Translations under genes and position numbers: made by a program
Source of the DNA: Orlajensenia stereocauli
GTDB taxonomy: Bacteria; Actinomycetota; Actinomycetes; Actinomycetales; Microbacteriaceae
Strand: one strand, 5' to 3'
Length of the DNA: 64,000 nucleotides
NCBI RefSeq assembly: GCF_039548895.1
Contig: NZ_JBCLVG010000002.1
In this document: in pieces, positions 14,988-23,395 of the stretch
How the letters are laid out: each line of letters begins with the position of its first letter
How positions within the stretch are numbered: the stretch's first letter is position 1
Notes under the pieces: model-generated
Databases searched by the model: none
What the model saw: only the letters and a program-made list of their open reading frames with translations
What the model was told of the DNA's origin: nothing

Positions 14988-15011
14988 TCGCGTGGTGCTG
15001 ATCGCGTGGTG
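14984..15011. repeat. perfect 14-bp tandem duplication at the YciI/sigma junction
   Basis: CTGATCGCGTGGTG occurs at 14984-14997 and again at 14998-15011 without a mismatch. The first copy carries the YciI stop codon (TGA 14985-14987), the second the GTG start region of the sigma factor. A recent slippage event has moved the two cistrons apart by 14 nt. Confidence 0.9.
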
Positions 15012-16250
15012 AGCTCTACCGAGGCGCGGAGCGCCGTCGAAGCCGTGTGGCGCATCGAGTCCGCACGCATCGTCGGCGCCCTCGCCCGGTACACCGGCGA
15101 CTTCTCCCTGGCCGAGGACCTCGCGCAGGAGGCCCTGGCCGAGGCGCTCGTCTCGTGGTCCGTCGACGGCGTGCCGACTCAGCCAACGGGGTGGCTCCTC
15201 ACTGTCGGCCGTCGGCGGGCCATCGATGCGTTCCGTCGGCGATCGGGTCGCGACGAGCGCTACGCCGTGCTCGCCCGTGATCTCGACGAGTCGACGCCCG
15301 GTGCCGACGCCCTGTTCGACCCCGACGGGATCGACGACGACGTGCTCGCGCTCATGTTCATCGCCTGTCACCCCGTGCTCTCGAAGGAGTCGCGGCTCGC
15401 GCTCACCCTGCGCGTCGTCGGCGGCCTCACCACCGACGAGATCGCCCAGGCCCTGCTCGTACCGGGGCCCACGGTTCAGGCGCGCATCACCCGCGCCAAG
15501 AAGACCCTGGCCGCGGCGCAGATCCCCTTCGGGGTTCCGGATGCCGCTGAGATCCCCGAACGCCTGAGCTCCGTGCTGCAGGTCATCTACCTGATCTTCA
15601 CCGAGGGCTCCTACGCCTCGGCTGGGGACGCGTGGATGCGCTCAGAACTCGCGAGCGAGGCCCTGCGGCTCGCCCGCGTGCTGGCGCAGCTGCAGCCCGA
15701 CCCCGAGGTCTTCGGCCTGCTCGCGCTGATGGAGCTCACCGCCGCCCGCTTCCCCGCCAGGCTCGACGCCTCGGGCAGCCCGGTGCTGCTCGAGGACCAG
15801 GACCGCAGCCTCTGGGATCATGCCGCGATCCGGCGGGGTCGGGCAGCCCTCACCCGCGCTGTGAGCCCGGCCGGGGGTCTGCGGGCGTACGGGCTGCAGG
15901 CGTCGATCGCCGAGTGCCATGCCGTGGCGGCATCCGTCGGCGAGACCGACTGGCAGCGCATCGTCATCCTCTACGAGGCACTCGGGCGTCTCGCGCCGTC
16001 GCCGATCATCGAGCTCAACCGTGCCGTCGCCGTCGCGATGGACTCCGGACCGGCGGATGGCCTGGCCGTCGTCGCCTCCATCGCCGAGCGCGGCGAGTTG
16101 GCAGGGTCGCACCTGCTGCCGGCGGTCCGCGGCGAACTGCTGCTGCGGATGGGGCGCCGCGAGGAGGGACGAGCCGCGCTGCTCGAGGCGCTGGGGCTGT
16201 GCAGGAATGCGGCGGAGCGGGCGGCGTTGGAACGGAAGCTGGTAACCTGA
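15006..16250 (+). CDS. ECF42 group RNA polymerase sigma factor with TPR-like C-terminal extension
   Basis: The 414-residue protein has sigma regions 2 (DFSLAEDLAQEALAEALVSW ... PTGWLLTVGRRRAIDAFRR) and 4 (LTLRVVGGLTTDEIAQALLV ... VQARITRAKKTLA), then a long helical C-terminal extension (about residues 190-414) of TPR type (LLALMELTAARFPARLD; IELNRAVAVAMDSGP). This architecture and the DGPF neighbour define group ECF42. No anti-sigma factor is present; the extension is thought to be required for activity. The GTG at 15006 lies in the second copy of the 14-bp duplication; a GTG at 15009 is an alternative. Starvation or antibiotic-related roles were proposed in Streptomyces. Confidence 0.92.
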   Translation: MVSSTEARSAVEAVWRIESARIVGALARYTGDFSLAEDLAQEALAEALVSWSVDGVPTQPTGWLLTVGRRRAIDAFRRRSGRDERYAVLARDLDESTPGADALFDPDGIDDDVLALMFIACHPVLSKESRLALTLRVVGGLTTDEIAQALLVPGPTVQARITRAKKTLAAAQIPFGVPDAAEIPERLSSVLQVIYLIFTEGSYASAGDAWMRSELASEALRLARVLAQLQPDPEVFGLLALMELTAARFPARLDASGSPVLLEDQDRSLWDHAAIRRGRAALTRAVSPAGGLRAYGLQASIAECHAVAASVGETDWQRIVILYEALGRLAPSPIIELNRAVAVAMDSGPADGLAVVASIAERGELAGSHLLPAVRGELLLRMGRREEGRAALLEALGLCRNAAERAALERKLVT

Positions 16251-16257
16251 ACGTTCG

Positions 16258-16276
16258 ACCGACATTCTTCGTCGGT
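16258..16276 (+). terminator. weak stem-loop after the ECF42 gene
   Basis: ACCGAC (16258-16263) and GTCGGT (16271-16276) form a 6-bp stem with a 7-nt loop, 8 nt after the sigma stop. There is no T-run, so termination is only possible, and a regulatory site for the MFS gene is an alternative. Confidence 0.35.
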
Positions 16277-16360
16277 GTGGTCGCGTCACCGATTCAGGGG
16301 CGTGATCCGGGCTGGAAACCCCGTGATCACACATACTCAATCGGAAAGCGGGCCACGCCC

Positions 16361-17833
16361 ATGTCTTCGTCAACCTCTCGTCGCTGGTGGGTGCTCGTCA
16401 CCCTCGCGCTCACTCAACTCATCGTCGTCCTCGACGGCACCATCGTGAACATGGCGCTGCCGCAGGCGCAGCAGGAACTCGGGCTGACCGACTCCGAACG
16501 TCAGTGGGTCGTCACCGGCTACGCCCTCGCCTTCGGTGCGCTGCTGCTGCTCGGCGGCCGCATCGCCGACTACTGGGGCCGCAAGCGCACCTACCTCGTG
16601 GGCATGGTCGGGTTCGGCATCGCCTCCGTCATCGGCGGCATCGCCCAGAACGGCACCGAGCTCATCCTGGCCCGCGGGCTGCAGGGGGTGTTCGCCGCCC
16701 TCATGGCGCCGGCCGCACTCGCGCTGCTCACGGTGACCTTCCCGAGCGGACGCGACCGCAACAAGGCGTTCGCCGTCTTCGGCGCCGTCGCCGGTGCCGG
16801 TGCCGGCGTCGGCATGCTGCTCGGCGGACTGCTGACGGAGGTCGCCGACTGGCGCTGGTGCCTGCTCGTGAACGTGCCCGTCGTGATCATCGCCTTCATC
16901 GCCGGCGCCATCCTCGTGACCGAGAGCCGAGCCGAGGGAGAGAACCGCTATGACATCCCCGGCGTCGTCACTGTGACGCTCGGCCTGGGCTCGCTCGTCT
17001 ACGGCTTCACCCTCGCCGAGGACAGCTGGACCTCTGTCGGCACGGTCGGCTTCATCGCGGTCGGCGTCGTGCTGCTCGTGGCCTTCGTCTGGATCGAGTC
17101 GCGCGTTGGCCAGCCCCTGCTGCCGCTCCGCATCGTGCTCGACAAGGTGCGGGGCGGGGCCTTCCTGCTGCAGGCCATCGCGGGCAGCGTGATGATCGGC
17201 GCGATGGTTTTCCTCACCTTCCACCTGCAGATCGTGCTCGGCCTCTCGCCTCTCGTGGCCGGTTTCGCCACTCTGCCGCTGCCTGTGGTCATCTCGCTCT
17301 GCGCGCCGCTCGCGACAAAGGTGCTCTCGACCTGGGGTCCGCGCCCGCTGATGATCGGCGGCACGCTGATCGCTGCCGTCGGGCTCGGCTACCTCAGCCT
17401 CATCACGGTCGACGGCAGCTACGTCGTGCAGGTGCTGCCCGCTCTCGTGCTGCTCGGGATCGGCATGGCGATGCTGTTCATCCCGATGCAGAACCTGGCT
17501 CTCGCCGGTGTCGCCCCGCACGATGCCGGAGCCGCGAGCGCCACCGCGAACGCCGCGATGCAGATCGGCGGATCGATCGGCCTCTCGATCTTCGCGACGG
17601 CCTACGCCTCGGCGATGCGCGACGCATCGGTGCCCGACTCGATGGGCGCCCTCGTGGACGGGTACTCGGCAGCATTCCTGTGCTCGGCGGTCGCCATGCT
17701 CGTGGGCACGGTGATCGCGATCGCGTTCATCCGTCGGCCGAAGGGGCAGGCGGGGACGGATGCGGCTGAGTCGACGGCTGCCGTCGACGACGAGGCGCCG
17801 ACGGGCTCGGTGCCGGTCACATCCGGTCGCTGA
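16361..17833 (+). CDS. DHA2-type MFS drug efflux transporter (14 helices)
   Basis: The 490-residue protein shows the major facilitator motif A (GGRIADYWGRKRTYLVGM) between helices 2 and 3, motif B/C region LARGLQGVFAALMAPAALAL and GAVAGAGAGVGMLLGGLLTE, and about 14 hydrophobic segments, as in proton-driven multidrug exporters of the DHA2 family. The N-terminal TQLIVVLDGTIVNMALP is typical (motif D1). The ATG at 16361 is chosen by homology; the ribosome site (GGAAAG) is somewhat distant. It follows the ECF42 sigma gene on the same strand with a 110-nt gap. Its stop codon lies in the first base block of a dispersed repeat. Confidence 0.9.
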   Translation: MSSSTSRRWWVLVTLALTQLIVVLDGTIVNMALPQAQQELGLTDSERQWVVTGYALAFGALLLLGGRIADYWGRKRTYLVGMVGFGIASVIGGIAQNGTELILARGLQGVFAALMAPAALALLTVTFPSGRDRNKAFAVFGAVAGAGAGVGMLLGGLLTEVADWRWCLLVNVPVVIIAFIAGAILVTESRAEGENRYDIPGVVTVTLGLGSLVYGFTLAEDSWTSVGTVGFIAVGVVLLVAFVWIESRVGQPLLPLRIVLDKVRGGAFLLQAIAGSVMIGAMVFLTFHLQIVLGLSPLVAGFATLPLPVVISLCAPLATKVLSTWGPRPLMIGGTLIAAVGLGYLSLITVDGSYVVQVLPALVLLGIGMAMLFIPMQNLALAGVAPHDAGAASATANAAMQIGGSIGLSIFATAYASAMRDASVPDSMGALVDGYSAAFLCSAVAMLVGTVIAIAFIRRPKGQAGTDAAESTAAVDDEAPTGSVPVTSGR

Positions 17834-17953
17834 CGCCCGGACGCAGTCTCGGTCGCTGAGGCCCGGGCGAAGCCCGCGGTCGAAGCGCTTCGTAGTGGGC
17901 CGCTGCCGAGGGCGCTTCGGGCGGTCGCTTCGCTCGGCCCTCAGCGAGCGGGG
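17828..17953. repeat. cluster of three dispersed hairpin repeats between convergent genes
   Basis: A degenerate copy (17828-17852), a good copy (17854-17888, hairpin CGGGC-GAA-GCCCG) and a variant in the opposite orientation (17911-17953) fill the 107-nt gap. The first supplies the MFS stop codon and the last supplies the peptidase stop codon. Confidence 0.8.
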
Positions 17954-18672
17954 GTCGAACGGATGCGGTCCCTGCTGCCGGGGATCGCATCCGTCACCCG
18001 CTCCCAGGCCGCGTCGCGCTGCACCTCGTAGGCACTGAAGGCGCAGGGGATGCCGTGCGCGTGCAGCAGGTCGGCTGAGTCCATCAGCTGGAAGTGCAGG
18101 TGCGGCGAGGTGGAGTTGCCCGTGTGGCCGACGCGGCCGAGCAGATCGCCCCTGCGCACGCGCTGGCCGTCGACGACGCTCACGCTGCCCGGCTGCAGGT
18201 GTGCGAACCCGGCGAAGACGTCGCGGGCGGCATCCGTCGCGCCCGCGGTGAACGCACCGGCATCGAGCTTCAGCAGCACGTGGTTGCCCATGATGGCGCC
18301 GAGCTTCGCCGGGGTGAAGGTGAGTCCGTTCCACGTCATGCGGGTGATCTCGCGCACGGGATGGATCCACTCGCGCTCGGCCATGCCGTCGGTCGCTCGC
18401 ACGACGACGCCGTCGCAGGGGGCGTGAACGGATGCTCCCCACGCGTAGCAGTCGCGCGCACGAACTCCGACGAGGTTGCCGCGTAGGCCACCCGCCGGGC
18501 TGAAGTGACCGCCCGGCCGGTCATCGACCTTGAGGAAGTCGTAGGCGTACGTCTGCCCGAGCACGTCGACGCCGTGGCTCGGCACGCGGGTGGCAGGCGT
18601 CGTGACAGCGAGCCACCCCTCGCCGCGGAGCGGGAAGTCCACGACGACGGGGTGCTCGAGGGAGTAGGGCAC
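17941..18672 (-). CDS. M23 family metallopeptidase (LytM-like)
   Basis: The 243-residue protein ends in an M23 core: HSxxxxD-type GVDVLGQTYAYDF near residue 35, VVRATDG, GFAHLQPGSV, and SPHLHFQLMDS, in which HLH carries zinc ligands. Such enzymes cut peptidoglycan cross-bridges, but no signal peptide is seen, so it may be cytoplasmic, non-classically exported, or start further upstream. The GTG at 18672 is the best available start; upstream lies a run encoding EPEPEPEP from the hexamer GAGCCT repeated, preceded by the neighbour's stop. It follows the phosphoesterase gene on the same strand by 37 nt. Its stop is inside a dispersed repeat. Confidence 0.75.
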   Translation of the reverse strand: MPYSLEHPVVVDFPLRGEGWLAVTTPATRVPSHGVDVLGQTYAYDFLKVDDRPGGHFSPAGGLRGNLVGVRARDCYAWGASVHAPCDGVVVRATDGMAEREWIHPVREITRMTWNGLTFTPAKLGAIMGNHVLLKLDAGAFTAGATDAARDVFAGFAHLQPGSVSVVDGQRVRRGDLLGRVGHTGNSTSPHLHFQLMDSADLLHAHGIPCAFSAYEVQRDAAWERVTDAIPGSRDRIRSTPAR

Positions 18673-18709
18673 TGGCGGCTCAGGTTCAGGCTCAGGCTCG
18701 CGCCATCCG

Positions 18710-20017
18710 TCAGCCCAACAGGCCCACGAGACGCGGAACCCGCAGGTCGACCCACACGAGGCGGTGGTCGCTGCTCGGGAACGGGAAGACTCCGGTGAGC
18801 GCCGACAGCGGATCGGACTGCGTCGGCCAGAACACGCCGGCGTCGCGCACCTGGAGCAGTCCTCGCGACGGCAGCACGTAGTCGGCGCGCAGGTTGCCCG
18901 GGGCGGTGTCGGCGAAGTCGGCGGTGTCGTACTTCGGATCGCCCTGGTGGGTGGCGTTCGCGCCGCCCTGCAGCGCTGAAGCCTCGGGTGCGCCGGCCGA
19001 CGTGGCCCGAGGGTCCGTGATGCGCCAGTTGTCGAGCAGCTGCTGGATCGCGCTGTCGACCGAGTCGCCGTCGAGCGGGTCGGCGTTCTGGTCGCCGAGG
19101 ATGACGAAGGGCGAGAGCAGCGAGAGTCCGCCGCGCTTGCCGGCGTCATCGGTGATGTAGCGGCTCTTGAGCGGGGAGATGTAGTCGGCCCAGAACCTGA
19201 TCTCGTCGTGGTTGCGACGGCCGTTGCGGTCTTCGGGTCCGTCGAAGGTGGGCGGGGTCGGGTGGGAAGCGAGCACGTGCACTGTCGCCTTGCCGACCTT
19301 CACGGGCACGTCCCAGTGCGACTTGCTCGAGAGGCGCACCACCTTCAGCTCGTCGGGGGAGTACCAGTCGTTCGCCGCCGGGGTGGCCGGGTCGTCGGGG
19401 AGGAGGGCACCGGGCATGTCCTTCCAGAGGAACTTCTGGAAGGTGCGCACCTTGTCGGTGAGGATCGGGAACTTCGACAGGATGGCCATGCCGTACTGCC
19501 CCTCGAAGACGCCGAAGCCGAAGGCGTCGTCTCCGCCGCCCACTGTTCCGTCGTTGTTGAGGTCGAAGCCGCTCGGGATGCCGGTGTTCGACGGCGCCGT
19601 GTAGGCGTACGGGTAGTCGACCGGGTTCGCACCGTTCTGCCCGACGGCCAAGTAGTTGCTGCGGAAGGCGTCGGTGGCCCGGCCATCCGGAACATAGTCG
19701 AACTCGTTCAGCAGCACGATGTCGGGGTTCGCGCGCTGGATGATCTCGGCCACTGTTCGCGCCTGCGCGTTGGTTCCCGCGGCGAGGTCGGCTTCGAGCT
19801 GGCCGGGGGCACCACGGTTGAGCGAGAGGTTGAAGGTGGCGACGCGCAGGTTCGTGGCTGCGGGGAGGGCGGATGCGGCTGCCGACGCTGTGCGCTGGTT
19901 CGCGCTCGTGGAGCTCGTCGTGGCGGCCGTCGCGGCGCCGATGCCGACGGTGGCGGTGAGCAGGCCTCCGATCACGGTGGCGGCGATGGCGATCGGGATC
20001 GAACGTCTGGCGGGCAT
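18710..20017 (-). CDS. secreted endonuclease/exonuclease/phosphatase family protein
   Basis: The 435-residue protein has a signal peptide (PARRSIPIAIAATVIGGLLTATVGIGAATA) and an exonuclease-endonuclease-phosphatase fold: NLRVATFNLSLNRG, PDIVLLNEFDY (Glu metal ligand), VHVLASHPTPPTFD, FVILGDQNADP (Asp/Asn active site) and SSDHRLVWVDL (Asp-His pair). It is probably an extracellular Mg2+-dependent phosphodiesterase or nuclease used for phosphate scavenging. GAAGGAG lies 5 nt before the ATG at 20017; an in-frame ATG further upstream is less likely. It appears to be co-transcribed with the M23 gene. Confidence 0.88.
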   Translation of the reverse strand: MPARRSIPIAIAATVIGGLLTATVGIGAATAATTSSTSANQRTASAAASALPAATNLRVATFNLSLNRGAPGQLEADLAAGTNAQARTVAEIIQRANPDIVLLNEFDYVPDGRATDAFRSNYLAVGQNGANPVDYPYAYTAPSNTGIPSGFDLNNDGTVGGGDDAFGFGVFEGQYGMAILSKFPILTDKVRTFQKFLWKDMPGALLPDDPATPAANDWYSPDELKVVRLSSKSHWDVPVKVGKATVHVLASHPTPPTFDGPEDRNGRRNHDEIRFWADYISPLKSRYITDDAGKRGGLSLLSPFVILGDQNADPLDGDSVDSAIQQLLDNWRITDPRATSAGAPEASALQGGANATHQGDPKYDTADFADTAPGNLRADYVLPSRGLLQVRDAGVFWPTQSDPLSALTGVFPFPSSDHRLVWVDLRVPRLVGLLG

Positions 20018-20127
20018 GCTGACTCCTTCGTGGGCGATGCGGACGGAGCGATGCGTGCGATTCACCCCTGTCCCCCAAACTAGGGGTCCCAGGTGACGAG
20101 GGGAAGAACCGGAGGTGACCGCTCGGC

Positions 20128-21390
20128 TCAGCCGCGCCCCGCCCAGGGGTCGTAGTCGACCTCGAGAGCTGCCTGCTCAGGGCGCATCGCCTCAGGCACG
20201 TGTTGGAGATTCACGCGGATGCGGTACCAGAGCGAGCTCGAGCCGCGCATGCCGTCGACGAGTTCGTCTGCCGGCTCGAGGTGGGCGACGACCTCCGGAT
20301 GCCGTGCCTTCCAATTCTCGAGGCCGGCGATGGCCTCCTCCTTGGTCTTCGCCCGGGCGATCTCGATGAGCGGCATGGATGACTGTCTCCGGCCCGAGCC
20401 GTCGGATCCGCCAGGGCCCCCGGGGCTCGCAGGGCCAGCCTTCGCCGACGCAGGAGCCTTCTCGGCCGGACCCAGCTTCTCGGCCAGCGCCAGGAGGCCG
20501 TCGAGACTGCCGACAGCGTCATCGATACCGGCCGCGACGTCGCCGCGTTCCGTGTACCGGGTGAGCATCGTGGCGACGGTGAACTCCTCGGGTCGTCGAT
20601 CGCGCACCTCGTCCCAGGTGAGCGGCGTCGAGACACGAGCGTCGGGCAGGGCGCGGATCGAGTACGCCGACGCGACAGTGCGGTCCTTCGCGTTCTGATT
20701 GAAGTCGACGAAGACGCTCGCTCCCCGCTCCTCCTTCCACCAGTGCGCCGACGCGAGTCCGGGAGCACGGTTCTCCACCTCGCGGGCCAGAGTCTCGGCG
20801 GCGAGACGCACCTCGCGGTAACTCCAATGCGGCTCGATCCGCACGTTGATGTGCAGGCCGCGCGACCCGCTGGTCTTCGGCCAGCCGACGAGTCCGCAGT
20901 CGGTCAGCACGTCGCGGGCGACGAAGGCGACGTCGACGATCTGCGCCCAGTCGACTCCGGGCATCGGGTCGAGATCGACGCGCAGCTCGTCGGGGTGATC
21001 GAGGTCCCACGCACGCACCGGATGCGGGTTGAGATCGATGCAGCCCAGGTTGATCACCCACGCCAAGGAGGCGGCATCCGTCACGACGACCTCCTCGGCG
21101 GAGGTTCCGGAGGCGTAGTGCAGGGTGGTGGTCTCGATCCACGATGGCCGGGACTCGGGGGCGCGCTTCTGGAAGAAGGCTTCCTTGTCGATGCCCTTCA
21201 CGAAGCGCTTCAGCACCATGGGGCGGTGGGCTGCTCCCCGCAGAGCACCGTCGGCGACAGCGAGGTAGTACTCCACGAGGTCGAGCTTGGTGAGGCCGGG
21301 CTCGGGGAAGACGACCTTGTCGGGGTGGCTGATGCGCACCTCACGGCCTTCGATCTCGAGCGTGGTCGCGTCGTCCTTGGCCGCGTTCAT
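20128..21390 (-). CDS. stand-alone LigD-type DNA polymerase/primase domain protein
   Basis: The 420-residue protein matches the polymerase (PolDom) module of bacterial LigD: SHPDKVVFPEPGLTKLDLVEYY, the catalytic RVDLDPMPGVDW with its DxD pair, and SGSRGLHINVRI. The domain adds nucleotides, often ribonucleotides, during end joining. The linker (AKAGPASPGGPGGSDGSG) leads to a basic C-terminal tail (PLIEIARAKTKEEAIAGLEN). No Ku or ligase gene lies in the window, so it may act with distant partners, or independently like mycobacterial PolD1/PolD2. TAGCAT lies 7 nt before the ATG at 21390, indicating a leaderless transcript. Confidence 0.9.
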   Translation of the reverse strand: MNAAKDDATTLEIEGREVRISHPDKVVFPEPGLTKLDLVEYYLAVADGALRGAAHRPMVLKRFVKGIDKEAFFQKRAPESRPSWIETTTLHYASGTSAEEVVVTDAASLAWVINLGCIDLNPHPVRAWDLDHPDELRVDLDPMPGVDWAQIVDVAFVARDVLTDCGLVGWPKTSGSRGLHINVRIEPHWSYREVRLAAETLAREVENRAPGLASAHWWKEERGASVFVDFNQNAKDRTVASAYSIRALPDARVSTPLTWDEVRDRRPEEFTVATMLTRYTERGDVAAGIDDAVGSLDGLLALAEKLGPAEKAPASAKAGPASPGGPGGSDGSGRRQSSMPLIEIARAKTKEEAIAGLENWKARHPEVVAHLEPADELVDGMRGSSSLWYRIRVNLQHVPEAMRPEQAALEVDYDPWAGRG

Positions 21391-21403
21391 GCTGGCGATG
21401 CTA
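21391..21403 (-). promoter_or_regulatory. leaderless -10 box (TAGCAT-N7-ATG) of the LigD-like gene
   Basis: TAGCAT on the minus strand (21398-21403) lies seven bases before the start codon. There is no ribosome site in the gap. Confidence 0.55.
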
Positions 21404-21461
21404 CGCGCGGGGCCTCCGTCGCGCGAGGAATCCTCGGCACGACCGGTTGGTTGCATCCGTC

Positions 21462-22493
21462 ATGAGAGCAATCGTGTACACCCAGACCGGCGACTCGTCG
21501 GTGCTCGAATCGACCGAGCGTGAGATCGCGGAACCGGGGTCAGGAGAGATCCGGGTGCGGATCATCGTCTCGGGCGTGAATCCCACGGACTGGAAGACGC
21601 GGCGAGGGTCGAACGCGGCGCCGACCGGCGTCGAGAGCGTCCCGAACCAGGACGGCGCGGGCATCGTCGATGCGGTCGGGCCCGGCGTCTCGCAGTTCGC
21701 GGTCGGGGATCGCGTCTGGCTGGGGATCTCCGCGTGGCAGCGACCGGCATCCGGAACCGCGCAGGAGTACACGATCACCCTGGCTTCGCGGGCATTCCCG
21801 CTGCCGGATGCCGTGAGCTTCGACGAGGGCGCCGTGTTCGGCGTTCCCGCGGTGACGGCACACCGCGCCCTGACCGTGGCCGAGGATGGTCCGGCGCAGC
21901 TCGCACCGGGTGCCCTCGACGAACGCGTCGTGCTCGTCGCCGGAGGAGCCGGCGCCGTCGGCCACGCGGCGATCCAGCTCGCGCGCTGGGCCGGCGCCAC
22001 CGTGATCACCACGGTGAGCGGAGCCGACAAGGCCGCGCTCGCCGCAGCCGCCGGCGCGCACCACGTCGTCAGCTATCGAGATCCTGATGCCGAGCAGCAG
22101 ATCCGTGCTCTCGCTCCCGACGGCGTCGACATCGTGGTGGAGGTGGCGGCCGGTGCCAACGCCGCGCTCGACCAGGCCGTGACGCATCCGCGCTCCACCA
22201 TCGCGAGCTACGGCAACGACGGGGGCGTGCCGCTCACGATCGAGTTCGGGCGGGCGATCTCGCTCAACCTGCGCTACCAGTTCGTGCTGATCTACACGAT
22301 GGGACCCGCGGCATGGGCCGCGGCAGGTGCTGCCATCACGGCGGCGGCCGCCGACGGAGCATTGGGCATCGGCGACGAGACTGGGCTGCCCGTTCACCGC
22401 TACCCGCTGGAGCAGACGGCGGCGGCGCACGATGCCGTCGAGGGTGGCGTCGTCGGCAAGGTGCTGATCGAGGTGGCAGAGGCCGTTCGCTGA
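21462..22493 (+). CDS. zinc-independent medium-chain quinone oxidoreductase
   Basis: The 343-residue protein is an MDR-family NADPH:quinone reductase: the N-terminal GroES-like part (MRAIVYTQTGDSSVLESTER ... VSGVNPTDWKTRRG), then a Rossmann domain with VVLVAGGAGAVGHAAIQLARWAGA (cofactor loop around residues 150-165). No structural zinc Cys cluster is seen. It would reduce quinones or enones with NADPH. The start has only weak signals. Its TGA stop (22491-22493) is part of the CGCTGA end of a dispersed hairpin repeat, the clearest case of a repeat-supplied stop codon. Confidence 0.9.
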   Translation: MRAIVYTQTGDSSVLESTEREIAEPGSGEIRVRIIVSGVNPTDWKTRRGSNAAPTGVESVPNQDGAGIVDAVGPGVSQFAVGDRVWLGISAWQRPASGTAQEYTITLASRAFPLPDAVSFDEGAVFGVPAVTAHRALTVAEDGPAQLAPGALDERVVLVAGGAGAVGHAAIQLARWAGATVITTVSGADKAALAAAAGAHHVVSYRDPDAEQQIRALAPDGVDIVVEVAAGANAALDQAVTHPRSTIASYGNDGGVPLTIEFGRAISLNLRYQFVLIYTMGPAAWAAAGAAITAAAADGALGIGDETGLPVHRYPLEQTAAAHDAVEGGVVGKVLIEVAEAVR

Positions 22494-22521
22494 GGCCCGG
22501 ACGAAGTCCGCGGTCGAAGCG
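22488..22521. repeat. dispersed hairpin repeat, 34-nt copy
   Basis: Opposite orientation to the copy at 4264. The hairpin is CGGAC-GAA-GTCCG. The CGCTGA end contains the stop codon of the quinone oxidoreductase. Confidence 0.85.
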
Positions 22522-22571
22522 GGGTGCCAACCGACCAGCGGGTGCTCGATGCCGGGTGGTGCGCGCGCGGG

Positions 22572-22583
22572 TAGCGTGGGGCC
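22572..22583 (+). promoter_or_regulatory. leaderless -10 box (TAGCGT-N6-GTG)
   Basis: TAGCGT (22572-22577) is six bases before the GTG at 22584. It fixes the start of the SUMF1-like protein. Confidence 0.55.
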
Positions 22584-23387
22584 GTGCCCGCGACCAACTC
22601 GGAGCAGCCCGGTCGACCCGCGCTGCCCGCTGTGCCCACTCTGATCCCCGTGCCGGCCGGCGTGATCGAGCTGCGCGATGCACGCTCGGAGTCGATGCGG
22701 ACGGTCGAGCTGCAGGCGTTCGAGATCGGGCGCACGGCGGTGACCGCGCACGAGTGGGCGTCGGTGCCGGGCTCGCCCGAAGGCAGCGGCGACACGGCTC
22801 CCCGGCATCCGGTCACCTGGTTCGAAGCCGTGATCTGGTGCAACGCGGTGTCGGATGCCGTCGGCCTGCGTCGTGCCTATCTCATCGACGGCCGCTCCGT
22901 GAGCTGGGACGTGAGCGCCGACGGCTTCCGCCTGCCGACCGAGGCCGAGTGGGAGTTCGCTGCCCGCGCAGGCTCCACCGAGCCGAGGTATGGCGCGCTC
23001 GGCGATATCGCGTGGTCGGCGGGCGACGACATTGCCGGGCCTCAGCCCGTGGCAGGTAGGGAGCCGAATGCATTCGGCCTGTTCGACACCCTCGGGAACG
23101 TCTGGGAGTGGTGCTGGGACTACGCCGACACCGCGCGCTACGGCGACTATCGCAGTCTGCGCGGTGGCGGGTGGGCCGATCGGGAGTGGAGCCTGCGGGC
23201 GTCGGTTCGGCGGGGAAGTGCCCCGGATGCGGTGCTCGAGGACGTCGGGTTACGAGTGGCGCGCGGGGTCGTCGGAGCGCCCGGCGTCGACGAAGCGCAG
23301 GGCTGGTCGGCGCGGGCCGATCGGGAGCGTGCTGATGTGCGCGGGCCTCGTCCGGTCGGATGGACGCCGCTGCGATTCGAGGGGTGA
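22584..23387 (+). CDS. SUMF1/FGE-fold protein, probably not a sulfatase activator
   Basis: The 267-residue protein has the formylglycine-generating-enzyme fold: VPAGVIELRD, FEIGRTAVTAHEWA, HPVTWFEAVIWCNAVSDAVG, FRLPTEAEWEFAARAG and LFDTLGNVWEWCWDY. The region that carries the catalytic Cys pair in true FGE is replaced by RGGGWADREWSLRASVRRGS without cysteines, so sulfatase maturation is unlikely; related folds serve in ergothioneine synthesis, phage receptors and pseudo-enzymes. No sulfatase lies nearby. A leaderless promoter box precedes the GTG start, and a dispersed repeat lies on each side of the gene. Confidence 0.82.
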   Translation: MPATNSEQPGRPALPAVPTLIPVPAGVIELRDARSESMRTVELQAFEIGRTAVTAHEWASVPGSPEGSGDTAPRHPVTWFEAVIWCNAVSDAVGLRRAYLIDGRSVSWDVSADGFRLPTEAEWEFAARAGSTEPRYGALGDIAWSAGDDIAGPQPVAGREPNAFGLFDTLGNVWEWCWDYADTARYGDYRSLRGGGWADREWSLRASVRRGSAPDAVLEDVGLRVARGVVGAPGVDEAQGWSARADRERADVRGPRPVGWTPLRFEG

Positions 23388-23395
23388 CGGCCCGT

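Noticed and set aside
18675..18697. GAGCCT hexamer repeats as an EPEPEPEP linker of the M23 protein
   Set aside because: In frame it would extend the peptidase upstream, but no start codon precedes it before the neighbour's stop region, so the GTG at 18672 is preferred.
22584..23387. Sulfatase-activating formylglycine-generating enzyme
   Set aside because: The catalytic Cys pair is not visible and no sulfatase lies in the window.
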